From: Lysobacterales bacterium
GTDB taxonomy: Bacteria > Pseudomonadota > Gammaproteobacteria > Xanthomonadales > SZUA-5
Direction of reading: 5' to 3'
Length of the DNA stretch: 44,646 bases
Assembly (NCBI GenBank): GCA_022841325.1
Contig: JALHRS010000050.1
Span: forward strand, 1 to 44,646
Positions 1 to 8,199 of this stretch are shown here, piece after piece. Under the pieces are notes generated by a model, which had not been told where the DNA came from, made no database searches, and was given only the letters and a program-made list of their open reading frames with translations. The translations under genes and the position numbers were made by a program. Within the stretch, counting starts at the first letter, position 1. Each line of letters opens with the position of its first letter.

Positions 1-547
1 TGCTCTTGCTCTGCTCTTCAGCAGACTTCACCCACCGAACTTGCGCCTCAGCGACCAACGCGGAACAACGCCTCCCGGAAGACCGCAAGACCCAGCCAAG
101 GGCCGGAACGAAAGCTAACTACAAGTAGACGTCAGTTGTGAGGTACTAAACATGCGTTATACGTCACTTCTGAGGTGCGATGGGATATCGCGTCAGGTGC
201 AAGTTTGCGAGCTTTGCGCATAGGAATCAAGCACTTCGGCCCATAACAACCGCGCAGTAGCCTACCCAAAGGAGGCAATTCTGACGTGATATGCAATAGC
301 AAGTCAGGTCGCTGCCGGGAGTGCTGCTGGAGGTCTCGGTGGGCATGGGTCGGGTGGGTGCGACGATGCCTTGTTGGCGCTGCTGGTTCGCCTGTTCTCA
401 TCCTGGCTGCTCGCCTGGAGCTTCCCGGGCCAGGACGCGGAGTCGGCAGTTGTCGGATTTTTCCTACAAGAATCGATGAGGTTCTCCGACTGACGGAAAG
501 GTACCCATGTCGGTAGCGTGTGTCCGTTGGTCTCGGAGCGCCTTGTC
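1..547. other. Non-coding region upstream of intI (possible attI side)
   Basis: No convincing gene is visible in these 547 bases; the short open frames have no family resemblance. Composition is less GC-rich than the rest of the window. In integrons the attI site and cassette array lie upstream of intI, on the side its start codon faces, so they would be expected here or beyond the left edge. A core-like GTTAGC occurs on the minus strand at 119-114, but I cannot find the paired boxes of a convincing attI or attC. A GTG-initiated frame runs leftward off the window from base 31 on the minus strand; it is too short to judge. Confidence 0.4.
129..176. repeat. Pair of 16-bp direct repeats upstream of intI
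   Basis: ACGTCAGTTGTGAGGT at 129-144 and ACGTCACTTCTGAGGT at 161-176 match at 14 of 16 positions and start 32 bases apart, about three helical turns. The layout suits a protein-binding site, either a regulator of the region or recombinase accessory sites, as attI sites often contain direct repeats. The function is inferred from spacing only. Confidence 0.45.
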
Positions 548-1870
548 ATGGAATATCGGATCATGTGCTGGTGGGTGGCCCCTTTCTTCGTCGCCGCCGG
601 CGATGTCGATTGGGATGCGGTGGAAGCTGCCTTGCGTCGATTCAGCGAGTCGACCGGGCGGGATGACCGTGTGGCGCTGCGCGAACGTCTGCTGTCCTCA
701 CCCCTTTACCGGCAACGACCCTCTGCGTCGGTCCAGGCTGCTCCGCACGCAGCTTCAGCATCGGGGGGCGTAAAGGAACTGGAAGGCCAAGGGAATTCTT
801 CTACCGCACTGGTTCCGGCAGGCGAGCCACAGTCGGCTTCAGCTCCACATGCTTCGCCATCTGCTGGAAGAGACATTGTCCCGGGACCCCCGCTGCGGGT
901 GACCGCCGTGACGCCTGAGACCCGTCTGCTCGACGCGGTCCGTGAGCGAATACGCCTCAAGCACTACAGCATTCGCACGGAGCACGCGTATCTCGGATGG
1001 ATCGAGCGCTTCATGCTGGCCTTCCGTCATCGTCATCCCCGTGACTTGGGAGGCGTGGAAGTCGAGCAGTTTCTGACTGCACTTGCAGTTCATGGCCGTG
1101 TAGCGGCCTCTACCCAGGCGCAGGCTTTGAGCGCCCTGTTGTTTCTATATCGGGAAGTCCTTGGCGTGGACTTGCCGTGGTTGGAGAACGTCACCCGCGC
1201 CAAGGCCCCGCGGCGTTTGCCGGTGGTCCTGGACCGGGCTGAGATCAGACGGCTGCTCAATCAACTGGATGGTCGCAACTGGCTGATGGCCAGTCTGATC
1301 TATGGCACTGGCATGCGTCTTATGGAATGTGTGCGACTGCGAATCAAGGACGTGGACTTCTCGCGTCTGGAAATCACGATACGTGATGGCAAAGGGGCAA
1401 AGGACCGGATGACCATGTTGCCGGGTTCGCTGGTAGAACCGCTGACACGTGAAATTGCGCGGGTCCGCGACGAGCATCGCGAGGATCTTGCTGCCGGTTT
1501 CGGCGAGGTCTATCTGCCCCATGCGTTGGAAAGAAAGTATCTTTCGGCTGCGCGTGACCCTGCGTGGCAATATGTGTTTCCAGCAGCGAAACGATCGTTG
1601 GACCCCAGAAGCGGACGCGAGCGCCGTCATCATCTGGACGAACAGGTATTGCAACGTGCCGTGCGCACCGCCGTTCGCGCTGCCGGAATCGTCAAATTGG
1701 CTACCTGCCATACCTTGCGTCATTCATTTGCGACGCATCTGCTGGAATCCGGATACGATATCCGTACGGTGCAGGAGCTCTTGGGGCATTCGGATGTTGC
1801 GACCACGCAGATTTACACGCACGTCCTGAATCGCGGCGCGGGCGGTGTGCTGAGCCCGCTGGATCGATGA
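548..1870 (+). CDS. intI: Integron integrase (tyrosine recombinase), N-terminally extended
   Basis: Site-specific tyrosine recombinase that would insert and excise gene cassettes at attI/attC. The catalytic set is visible (numbering from ATG 548): R257 in GTGMRL, the KGAKDR lysine, H388-x-x-R391 in HTLRHSF, H414 in LGHSD and nucleophile Y423 in QIYTHV. The insertion unique to IntI proteins is present around residues 317-350 ([13 protein letters not shown], then WQYVFP), which separates it from XerC/XerD. The protein has 440 residues against about 320-340 for classical IntI. The extra 120 N-terminal residues include a helical patch ([13 protein letters not shown]) and a Pro/Ala/Ser-rich linker. 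ATG 548 has GGAG nine bases upstream; a GTG at 518 would add ten residues. The recombinase core (SAM-like domain) starts near residue 124. No cassette array is visible inside the window. Confidence 0.88.
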   Translation: MEYRIMCWWVAPFFVAAGDVDWDAVEAALRRFSESTGRDDRVALRERLLSSPLYRQRPSASVQAAPHAASASGGVKELEGQGNSSTALVPAGEPQSASAPHASPSAGRDIVPGPPLRVTAVTPETRLLDAVRERIRLKHYSIRTEHAYLGWIERFMLAFRHRHPRDLGGVEVEQFLTALAVHGRVAASTQAQALSALLFLYREVLGVDLPWLENVTRAKAPRRLPVVLDRAEIRRLLNQLDGRNWLMASLIYGTGMRLMECVRLRIKDVDFSRLEITIRDGKGAKDRMTMLPGSLVEPLTREIARVRDEHREDLAAGFGEVYLPHALERKYLSAARDPAWQYVFPAAKRSLDPRSGRERRHHLDEQVLQRAVRTAVRAAGIVKLATCHTLRHSFATHLLESGYDIRTVQELLGHSDVATTQIYTHVLNRGAGGVLSPLDR

Positions 1871-1977
1871 ATTTATCTGATCTGATGTTCCAATTGGCTA
1901 TACATTCAGAATAATTCGATAAACTGCATTTCTGAAACTGATGTTTCAAATGATCAGTGCTCACGAATCCACGAACA

Positions 1978-2012
1978 AGCACTGGATTGCTTCACTGCGT
2001 TCGCAATGACGC
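1978..2012 (+). repeat. Half-copy of CTGGATTGCTTC/CAATGACG repeat
   Basis: This contains CACTGGATTGCTTC followed by TTCGCAATGACGC, the right arm of the palindromic element found complete at 13476-13582, 16816-16958 and 32541-32682. The left arm is absent. Confidence 0.75.
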
Positions 2013-2258
2013 TAGCGTGGTGCTGAATGGACTACGGGCAATCATGACCCGAATCAGATCGCCATTCTGGCACCCCCAGCCGCACTGGTTCTTGCCGGCA
2101 ATGGCCGGCTTGGGGTCGCCCGAACCGCGCATCGCGCTCTTTGCCTGGTGACGCCAAGGAACCCCGGTGAGCCGCTTTGCGGCACACCGGGCTACGGCAG
2201 GAGCCCGTCGCCGGCCTGATAGGGGCGCTCGCGATGACGGCATGCAGTTCAGTTCGCC

Positions 2259-2264
2259 TAGAAT
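2259..2264 (+). promoter_or_regulatory. Possible -10 box of a leaderless transcript
   Basis: TAGAAT ends seven bases before the ATG of the phosphatase gene, and no ribosome binding site precedes that ATG. A start site about seven bases after the -10 would fall on the ATG itself. No clear -35 box is visible, so this is weak. Confidence 0.25.
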
Positions 2265-2270
2265 GGCCTT

Positions 2271-3839
2271 ATGCAAGACTTGGTCCTGGAAATCTTGAGT
2301 GGCCCCGCCCTGCCCTCGCGGCAGTTGACGCTGGATGAGCCGCGCGTGCTGGGTCGGCATCCGGATTCGGACTGGGTGCTGGCGGATGCGGGGGTTTCGC
2401 GTCGGCACGCGGGGATCGAGACGCGCGGATCGGTTCTGTATCTGCGCGACCTCGGCAGTCGGGCGGGTACTTTCGTCAACGATCAGCAAGTGGATCCGAA
2501 CTGCCCGGTGCCGCTCAGCGAACACGACCGTTTGCGCATCGGCCCGTGGCGGTTTCGGGTGCGCCGGCTGGAATCTGCTCCTGCGCGCGGCATGACCGGG
2601 GTGATGTCGGCGGTGTCGCTGGGTTCGGCCACCCGTATCGGGGCGCCGGTGCTGGCGGCAGAACGGCGGCTCGAACTGCTGGTCGAGTTCGCTGCAACCA
2701 CGGTGGCCGCCGACGATGTGCAGACCATCGTGGCGCAGTTGGCGGACTTCGCCCAGCGCGGCTCGGCTGCGCGCGTGGCCAGTGTCTGGCTGCATGAGGA
2801 AGGTGACATGGTGCTGGCGGCCTCGGTGCCGGCGACCGAGTCGGCCTTTCCGTGTGTGGCCGAGTTGTGCGACGGCGCCAGTCAGGGCGGTGTGGTTCAG
2901 GCGGACATCGAATTGCCCGGCTCCACGGGTGCGCGACCGGTGCTGGCCGTGGCCTTGAGGGTGGACAAGGAAACGCGCGGCTCGCTGCTGGTGGAACTGA
3001 GCAGGCCTGATCCGCGGGCGCGTTCGGATGCAGCGGAGTTCGTGCATGCGCTGGCGCGACTGGCAGGTTTGACGCTGGGCAACGTCGAACGCCGCGACAT
3101 GGAGCGGCGGGTTCAGCGTCTGCACGCCGACCTCGACCAGGCCCGCGAGGTGCAGAGGCTGATTTCACCGCCGGCACACGGCGTCTGCGCCGGTACCCGT
3201 TACGCCTTTCACGTGCATCCGGGGCGGATGGTGGCCGGCGATCTGGTGGATGTGTTTGCACTGGACGAGCACCGCTGTGCGGTGGTGCTCGGCGATGTGG
3301 CAGGCAATGGCGTCGGCGCCGGCTTTCTGATGGCCAGCGTGCAGGCCTATCTGCATGCGGAGTTGCTGGTGACGCGGGATCCGGCGCTGGCGGCCACACG
3401 CTGCAATCGTTACATCAGCCGGATCGGTGGTGGTCATTTTGCCACCGCCTGGATCGGTGTCGTCGATGCGCGAGATCGCCGGATTCGCTATGTGGATGCC
3501 GGGCATGGCCATGGTCGGCATATGCGTGCCGGCGGTGAGCCGCACAAGCTGGAGGGTCGCGGGGCGATTCCGCTCGGGATCGACGCGGGAGCGCAGTTCG
3601 ACATGGAGCAGTTGTCGCTGGACATCGCCGACCGACTGATCCTGTATTCGGATGGCGTCGCCGAGATCAAGGGCAGCAGTGGAGACACTTTTGCACCCAC
3701 GGTACTTGACCAGATTCTGCGCCGCGGCGGGCTGCCCCGTGACGATGTCGCGGCGGTGATTGCGGGTATGGAGATCTTTGCCGGTGGCAGCATGCCCAGC
3801 GACGATGCCTCGATCCTGGCGTTTGATCTACCGGGATGA
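2271..3839 (+). CDS. FHA-GAF-PP2C (SpoIIE/RsbU-type) protein phosphatase
   Basis: Predicted soluble Ser/Thr phosphatase of 522 residues. An FHA domain (about 5-95) shows the phosphothreonine-pocket residues R29 in VLGRH and S43 in GVSRRH. A GAF-like domain covers about 130-275. After a short coiled coil (HADLDQAREVQRLI) comes a PP2C/SpoIIE domain (about 295-520). Its metal-binding aspartates are in GDLVD (D324, D327; the family usually has GGDxxD), GDVAGNG, YVDAGH, LYSDGVAE and DDASILAF. Such proteins remove phosphate from Ser/Thr, often on anti-sigma antagonists or on Hanks-kinase targets. It stands alone; no anti-sigma factor is adjacent. The same FHA-GAF architecture recurs at 21691, next to a Ser/Thr kinase. 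The substrate is unknown. Confidence 0.85.
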   Translation: MQDLVLEILSGPALPSRQLTLDEPRVLGRHPDSDWVLADAGVSRRHAGIETRGSVLYLRDLGSRAGTFVNDQQVDPNCPVPLSEHDRLRIGPWRFRVRRLESAPARGMTGVMSAVSLGSATRIGAPVLAAERRLELLVEFAATTVAADDVQTIVAQLADFAQRGSAARVASVWLHEEGDMVLAASVPATESAFPCVAELCDGASQGGVVQADIELPGSTGARPVLAVALRVDKETRGSLLVELSRPDPRARSDAAEFVHALARLAGLTLGNVERRDMERRVQRLHADLDQAREVQRLISPPAHGVCAGTRYAFHVHPGRMVAGDLVDVFALDEHRCAVVLGDVAGNGVGAGFLMASVQAYLHAELLVTRDPALAATRCNRYISRIGGGHFATAWIGVVDARDRRIRYVDAGHGHGRHMRAGGEPHKLEGRGAIPLGIDAGAQFDMEQLSLDIADRLILYSDGVAEIKGSSGDTFAPTVLDQILRRGGLPRDDVAAVIAGMEIFAGGSMPSDDASILAFDLPG

Positions 3840-3920
3840 GTGAGCGCGGAGGGTGGCGGCTGTGGCCTGACGCTGCCTGCGGCGCGGTCGCAGTGACTTG
3901 CTGCGGACGAGGGAGAGATC

Positions 3921-3955
3921 GTCACGTAGCCCGCTGCGCGGGCAACGTGACCTAC
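3921..3955 (-). repeat. REP hairpin, family A, copy 1
   Basis: A 31-nt imperfect palindrome (3921-3951; left arm GTCACGTAGCCCGC, loop TGC) followed by CTAC. Read on the minus strand it begins with the GTAG tetranucleotide typical of REPs mobilised by REP-associated tyrosine transposases. A decayed copy may lie just upstream (about 3870-3900). Confidence 0.85.
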
Positions 3956-3974
3956 TTCGCGTTTGGGGGGCCTC

Positions 3975-4009
3975 GTCACGTAGCCCGCTGCGCGGGCAAC
4001 GTGACCTAC
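3975..4009 (-). repeat. REP hairpin, family A, copy 2
   Basis: Identical 31-nt palindrome to copy 1 plus CTAC, in the same orientation, 54 bases further on. Together the two fill the gap between the phosphatase and aat. Confidence 0.85.
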
Positions 4010-4056
4010 TTTGAACGTGCGGGTCTTCGTCACCTGGCCCAGCGTGGTCGGGGCGC

Positions 4057-4764
4057 ATGAAGATTCCTGCGCTGCTGGGGCGAGACCCCTGTGCATTTCC
4101 CGACGCTTCGCTGGCCTTGCGACAGCCGAACGGTTTGCTCGCGATCGGTGGTGATCTGTCGCCGGAGCGGCTGACTGCGGCTTATCGCCAGGGCATTTTC
4201 CCGTGGTTTTCTGAGGGCGAACCGATTCTCTGGTGGTCGCCCGATCCACGTCTGGTGCTGCGCCCGGACGAGTTCCGATTGACCCGCAGTCTGCGCAAGC
4301 GGGTGCGTAGCGCTGGCTGGCGCATCAGTGTGGACACCGCTTTTCTGCCGGTGATCCACGCCTGTGCTCACACGCCGCGGTCGGGCCAGGGCGGTACCTG
4401 GATCGTGCCGGAAATGATTTCTGCCTACACCCGACTGCATCGGGCCGGTGTTGCCCACAGCGTCGAAGTCTGGGAGGACCGGCGCCTGGTCGGCGGGCTG
4501 TACGGGCTGTCGATCGGACGGATGTACTTTGGCGAATCGATGTTCAGTCTGGTGCCGGATGCTTCGAAGGCGGCCTTGTGGGCTTTGTGCCAGCGGCTGG
4601 CGGGCTGGGGTTGGCCGCTGATCGATTGCCAGCAGGAGACGGCGCATCTGGTGAGTCTGGGAGCGACGGTGTGGTCGCGGGGCGCCTTTCTGACGGCGGT
4701 GGTGGAGCTGGTGGACATGCCGGAAGGGCAACCGTGGCGGTGCGAGGATGTGACTCCGGGGTGA
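4057..4764 (+). CDS. aat: Leucyl/phenylalanyl-tRNA--protein transferase
   Basis: Transfers Leu or Phe from aminoacyl-tRNA to proteins with N-terminal Lys or Arg, tagging them for ClpS/ClpAP degradation (bacterial N-end rule), in the cytoplasm. The 235 residues match the usual family length. Family signatures are present: GIFPWF (46-51), WWSPDPR (59-65), GTWI, MYFGESMFS and LIDCQ. The ATG follows a weak G-rich Shine-Dalgarno. In many gammaproteobacteria aat sits near clpA/clpS or infA; none of these is in this window. A heptamer repeat array begins three bases after the stop codon. Confidence 0.95.
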   Translation: MKIPALLGRDPCAFPDASLALRQPNGLLAIGGDLSPERLTAAYRQGIFPWFSEGEPILWWSPDPRLVLRPDEFRLTRSLRKRVRSAGWRISVDTAFLPVIHACAHTPRSGQGGTWIVPEMISAYTRLHRAGVAHSVEVWEDRRLVGGLYGLSIGRMYFGESMFSLVPDASKAALWALCQRLAGWGWPLIDCQQETAHLVSLGATVWSRGAFLTAVVELVDMPEGQPWRCEDVTPG

Positions 4765-4767
4765 GGG

Positions 4768-4914
4768 GTTGTCGGTTGTCAGTTGTCAGTTGTCAGTTGT
4801 CGGTTGTCGGTTGTCGGTTGTCGGTTGTCGGTTGTCGGTTGTCGGTTGTCGGTTGTCGGTTGTCGGTTGTCGGTTGTCGGTGGCCGGTTGTCGGTTGTCG
4901 GTGGCCGGTGGCCG
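4768..4914 (+). repeat. GTTGTCG heptanucleotide tandem array (21 units)
   Basis: Twenty-one contiguous 7-nt units. Most are GTTGTCG, with GTTGTCA as units 2-4 and three GTGGCCG units near the right end. The array starts three bases after the aat stop codon. Smaller arrays of the same unit lie at 13413-13454 and 13685-13725 (inverted), and a GTTGTTG variant at 44354. The long minus-strand open frame over it, with a repeating DNRQPTT peptide, is only a by-product of the 7-nt period. Confidence 0.95.
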
Positions 4915-5153
4915 GTTAACCGTGTCCGTGTCGAAGTAGCGGGGCTCCGGTGCACGAAGGTTACGGAGTAAACGACCCGGGCTGTCGCTCTGGCGGCGGC
5001 GGTTGGTCCTGCCGGGCGCCGCGCATCAGACCCTGCAAAAGTCCGGTCTCGGTGACGGCCGGAAAACTCCACAAAAACTTTGGCTCCCCCGCTCCCCATT
5101 GGGCGGATTCTTGGGGCATGCTTGGTCGGGGTCTGGACTTTCGGGGAGTGGCA

Positions 5154-8150
5154 ATGCGCATTCTGAGCACCGATGTTTACGGCGGGCCGAATCGGTTCGC
5201 ACTGTTTCCGTGTGTATTGCATGTGGTCGACCTCCAGGAGCTGGAGCAATGGCCTACGGCGAAATTGGGCGAAAGTTTCATCGAGGGCCTGATCAAGGCC
5301 TTGCCGACGCTGGCGGACCATGGTTGTTCCTACGGCGAGGCCGGCGGGTTTCTGCGGCGCATGCGCGAAGACGAGGGAACCTGGCTCGGGCACGTATTCG
5401 AGCATGTGGTGCTGGAGGTGCAGCATCTGGCCGGACACGATGTCAGTTTCGGCAAGACCCGCTCGGCGAAGCTGCCGGGACAGTACAACGTGGTGTTCGA
5501 GATTCAGGACAAGGATGTGGGCCTGGAAGCCAGTCGGCTGGCGCTGCGCCTGATCCTGTCGCTGCTGCCGGAAGAACTGCGCAGCAAATATGCCGACAAG
5601 GATTTCGACTTTGAACGCGAGCGCGACTGGTTCATCCGCTATTCGCAGCGGCGTGAACTCGGACCCAGCACCGGTTCCTTGGTGAAGGCCGCGGAAATGC
5701 GCGGCATTCCCTGGTTGCGCCTGAATGATCAGAGTCTGGTGCAGCTGGGTCACGGCAAGTTCCAGCAGCGAATCCAGGCGACGATCACCAGCGAAACCCG
5801 GCACATCGCGGTGGAACTGTCCTGCGACAAGGAAATGGCGCACAAGATCTTCGAGGATCTGGGCTTGCCGGTGCCGAAACAGATGACCGCATCCAGCGAA
5901 CGCGAGACCCTGCGGGCCGCCGAGCGCATCGGCTACCCGGTAGTGGTCAAGCCCTTCAACGGCAATCACGGTCGTGGCGTGTGCATCAATCTGCGCAGCG
6001 CCGAAGAGGTGTCGCGCGGCTATGAGGTGGCCAGCAAGGTCAGCAAGACCGTGGTGGTCGAAAGCTATATCAGCGGTTTCGATCACCGCATGCTGGTGGT
6101 CAACGGTGAACTGGTGGCGGCGGCCAAGCGCGTACCTGGCCATGTGATCGGCGACAACCAGCACACCATCCGGGAGCTGATCGAGATCGTGAACAGCGAT
6201 CCGCGCCGTGGCATCGGCCACGAGAAGGTACTGACTAAGATCCAGCTGGACCATCAGGTCGACGATCTGCTGGCCAAGAAGGGCTACACCCTGGACACGG
6301 TGCTGCCCGAGGGCGAGATCTTCTATCTGCGCTCGACCGCCAATCTGTCCACCGGCGGCACCGCCATCGATGTCACCGATATCGTGCACCCGGACAACCG
6401 GGCCATGGCCATCCGTGCGGCCAGGGCGATTGGCCTCGACGTTTGCGGCGTGGATTTTCTCACCGACGATATTTCCCAGAGCTACCAGACCGGCGGCGGC
6501 GGCATCTGCGAGATCAATGCGGCACCCGGCTTCCGCATGCACGTGGCCCCGGCGGAGGGCAAATCACGCGATGTCGGCGGCGCGGTCATGGACATGCTGT
6601 TCCCGGCCGGTTCGCCCTCGCGTATTCCCATTGCCTGCATCACCGGCACCAACGGCAAGACCACCACCTCGCGCATGCTGGCGCACATCCTGAAGATGGC
6701 CGGGCACACGGTGGGCCTGACCAGCACCGATGGCGTTTACATCAACGGCAAGCTCACGGTGAAGGGCGACATGACCGGGCCGATCGCGGCGAGCATGGTG
6801 CTGCGCGATCCCACCGTCGATGCCGCGGTGCTGGAAACCGCGCGTGGCGGATTGCTCAAGCGTGGCATGGCGGTGCGCGACTGCGATGTCGCCTGCGTGC
6901 TCAATGTGCAGAGCGACCATCTGGGCCTGCGCGGCATTGACACCCTGGACGAACTGGCCGAGGTCAAGCGCACCGTGGTCGAGATCGCCAACGACACCGC
7001 CGTGCTCAATGCCGATGATCCGCGGGTACTGCGCATGGCCGCCTACACCCGGGCCAAGCATGTCTGCTATGTGACCATGAACCCCAAGCACACGCTGGTA
7101 CAGGCGCATATCCGTGCCGGCGGCCGTGCGGTGGTGCTCGAGCAGGGCATGAACGGGCACATGATTGCGCTGTACGACAAGGGCAGTCATCTGCCGCTGA
7201 TGTGGACACATCTGATCCCGGCCACCATCGAAGGCCGGGCCATGCACAATGTGCAGAACGCGATGTTTGCAGCGGCGCTGGCCTACGGCATGAAGATCAG
7301 TCGCGAAAACATCGAACACGGTCTGCGTACCTTCACCACAAGCTTCTTCCAGGCACCCGGACGGCTGAATGTCTTCGATGAGCATCCCTTCAAGGTCATC
7401 ATGGACTACGCCCACAACGCCGCCGGCGTGCATGCGATGGCGTCACTCACCGATCAGCTGAATGTGCTCGGCAAGCGCATCGTGGTGATGGCAGCCCCCG
7501 GCGATCGCCGCGACGAGGATGTGGTCGAACTGGCCCAGGCAGCTGCCGGTCATTACGACACCTATATCTGCAAGCGCGACGATCACACCCGCGGGCGCCG
7601 CGGCAACGAGGTGCCCGAACTGCTGCGCCAGGGACTGATCGATGCCGGCGTGCATCCTGATCAGGTCGAGATCATCGAGGACGAACAGGAAGCCATCGTG
7701 TCGGGCCTGTCACGAGCGCGGCCGGGCGATCTGGTGGTGGTGTTCGCCGACAATATTCCGCGCAGCTGGAAGCAGATCATCTACTTCAAACCGGAAGTCC
7801 AGGCCGCGAGCGAAAAACCCAGCCTGACGTCCCTGGCGGCGCCGGCTGTCTCCACGCTGGGCGGAGTGGATGACTATGCCGAGCCGGAAATGGTCGACAT
7901 CCGTCAGGATGAACGTGGGGTGTTCATTGCCGCGGAGGAGGCGGATGGAGGTTGGGGGGGCACGGGGCACGGGGCACGGGGGCAGGATAGCTGCATGCAG
8001 CTCCGGGCAAAGATCGGGGTCGACCATAGGGTACATGGCGGCACAGTCCCTTTTCGCTGCTCTTTCTCGTTCGCTGAGCACCTCAGTCACGCCAACGCCG
8101 CGCGCATCCCGTGCCCCGTGCCCCGTGCCCCTTCACCAGCCGTCACCTAG
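5154..8150 (+). CDS. cphA: Cyanophycin synthetase with repeat-derived C-terminal tail
   Basis: Builds cyanophycin (multi-L-arginyl-poly-L-aspartate), a nitrogen and carbon store, by ATP-dependent addition of Asp to the backbone and Arg to side chains. Domains: N-terminal domain (1-160), ATP-grasp (about 215-480, with VVVKPFNGNHGRGV), Mur-ligase-like domain (about 490-890) with P-loop GTNGKTTT near 497-504, ETARGGLLKRG and MDYAHN. ATG 5154 has GGGGAG upstream; the frame is open further 5' but that part is not conserved-looking. The usual CphA end is reached near residue 930 (DERGVFIAAEEAD). After that about 65 residues are encoded by a GCACGGG array, intervening DNA and an inverted array, and the stop TAG lies inside a REP hairpin. 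No cyanophycinase gene is in view. A Mur-ligase homologue follows after 49 bases. Confidence 0.93.
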   Translation: MRILSTDVYGGPNRFALFPCVLHVVDLQELEQWPTAKLGESFIEGLIKALPTLADHGCSYGEAGGFLRRMREDEGTWLGHVFEHVVLEVQHLAGHDVSFGKTRSAKLPGQYNVVFEIQDKDVGLEASRLALRLILSLLPEELRSKYADKDFDFERERDWFIRYSQRRELGPSTGSLVKAAEMRGIPWLRLNDQSLVQLGHGKFQQRIQATITSETRHIAVELSCDKEMAHKIFEDLGLPVPKQMTASSERETLRAAERIGYPVVVKPFNGNHGRGVCINLRSAEEVSRGYEVASKVSKTVVVESYISGFDHRMLVVNGELVAAAKRVPGHVIGDNQHTIRELIEIVNSDPRRGIGHEKVLTKIQLDHQVDDLLAKKGYTLDTVLPEGEIFYLRSTANLSTGGTAIDVTDIVHPDNRAMAIRAARAIGLDVCGVDFLTDDISQSYQTGGGGICEINAAPGFRMHVAPAEGKSRDVGGAVMDMLFPAGSPSRIPIACITGTNGKTTTSRMLAHILKMAGHTVGLTSTDGVYINGKLTVKGDMTGPIAASMVLRDPTVDAAVLETARGGLLKRGMAVRDCDVACVLNVQSDHLGLRGIDTLDELAEVKRTVVEIANDTAVLNADDPRVLRMAAYTRAKHVCYVTMNPKHTLVQAHIRAGGRAVVLEQGMNGHMIALYDKGSHLPLMWTHLIPATIEGRAMHNVQNAMFAAALAYGMKISRENIEHGLRTFTTSFFQAPGRLNVFDEHPFKVIMDYAHNAAGVHAMASLTDQLNVLGKRIVVMAAPGDRRDEDVVELAQAAAGHYDTYICKRDDHTRGRRGNEVPELLRQGLIDAGVHPDQVEIIEDEQEAIVSGLSRARPGDLVVVFADNIPRSWKQIIYFKPEVQAASEKPSLTSLAAPAVSTLGGVDDYAEPEMVDIRQDERGVFIAAEEADGGWGGTGHGARGQDSCMQLRAKIGVDHRVHGGTVPFRCSFSFAEHLSHANAARIPCPVPRAPSPAVT
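7957..8132 (+). repeat. Inverted pair of GCACGGG heptamer arrays inside the cphA 3' end
   Basis: About three GCACGGG units at 7957-7984 and about three complementary CCCGTGC units at 8108-8132 face each other across ~120 bases. The left array has four G-runs separated by CAC, which fits a G-quadruplex pattern on the coding strand. Both lie within the open cphA frame and encode its odd tail. Confidence 0.85.
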
Positions 8151-8176
8151 CCCGCTGACGCGGTCAAGGTGACCTA
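8142..8176 (-). repeat. REP hairpin, family A, copy 3 (supplies the cphA stop)
   Basis: A diverged 32-nt member (GTCACCTAGCCCGC left arm) followed by CTAC. The TAG in its left arm, 8148-8150, is the stop codon of the cphA open frame. Confidence 0.75.
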
Positions 8177-8199
8177 CGCACCCATCGAGACCACGCAGC

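Larger units (their letters stand above)
1871..2270. other. Intergenic region, AT-rich patch plus repeat
   Basis: The first ~100 bases after intI (1871-1975) are clearly AT-rich compared with the flanking genes and hold no gene. They are followed by a half-copy of the CTGGATTGCTTC repeat and then GC-rich non-coding sequence up to the phosphatase start. The patch may be a remnant of acquired DNA carried with intI. No terminator hairpin with a T-run stands out. Confidence 0.5.

Noticed and set aside
113..119. attI/attC core site on the minus strand
   Set aside because: Only a GTTAGC-like hexamer; the paired inverted boxes needed for a supported call are not visible.
1992..3125. 377-codon minus-strand frame
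   Set aside because: Antisense to the FHA-GAF-PP2C gene; His/Arg/Gln-rich composition typical of shadow frames in GC-rich DNA.
3836..4060. 74-codon plus-strand frame between phosphatase and aat
   Set aside because: It is the translation of two REP hairpins (RHVARCAGNVTY repeated).
4768..4914. CRISPR array
   Set aside because: Contiguous 7-nt units without spacers; the family A palindromes are dispersed and not regularly spaced; no cas genes.
4779..6542. 587-residue minus-strand open frame with a DNRQPTT-type repeat
   Set aside because: It is antisense to cphA and its repeat comes from the GTTGTCG array; no domain resemblance.
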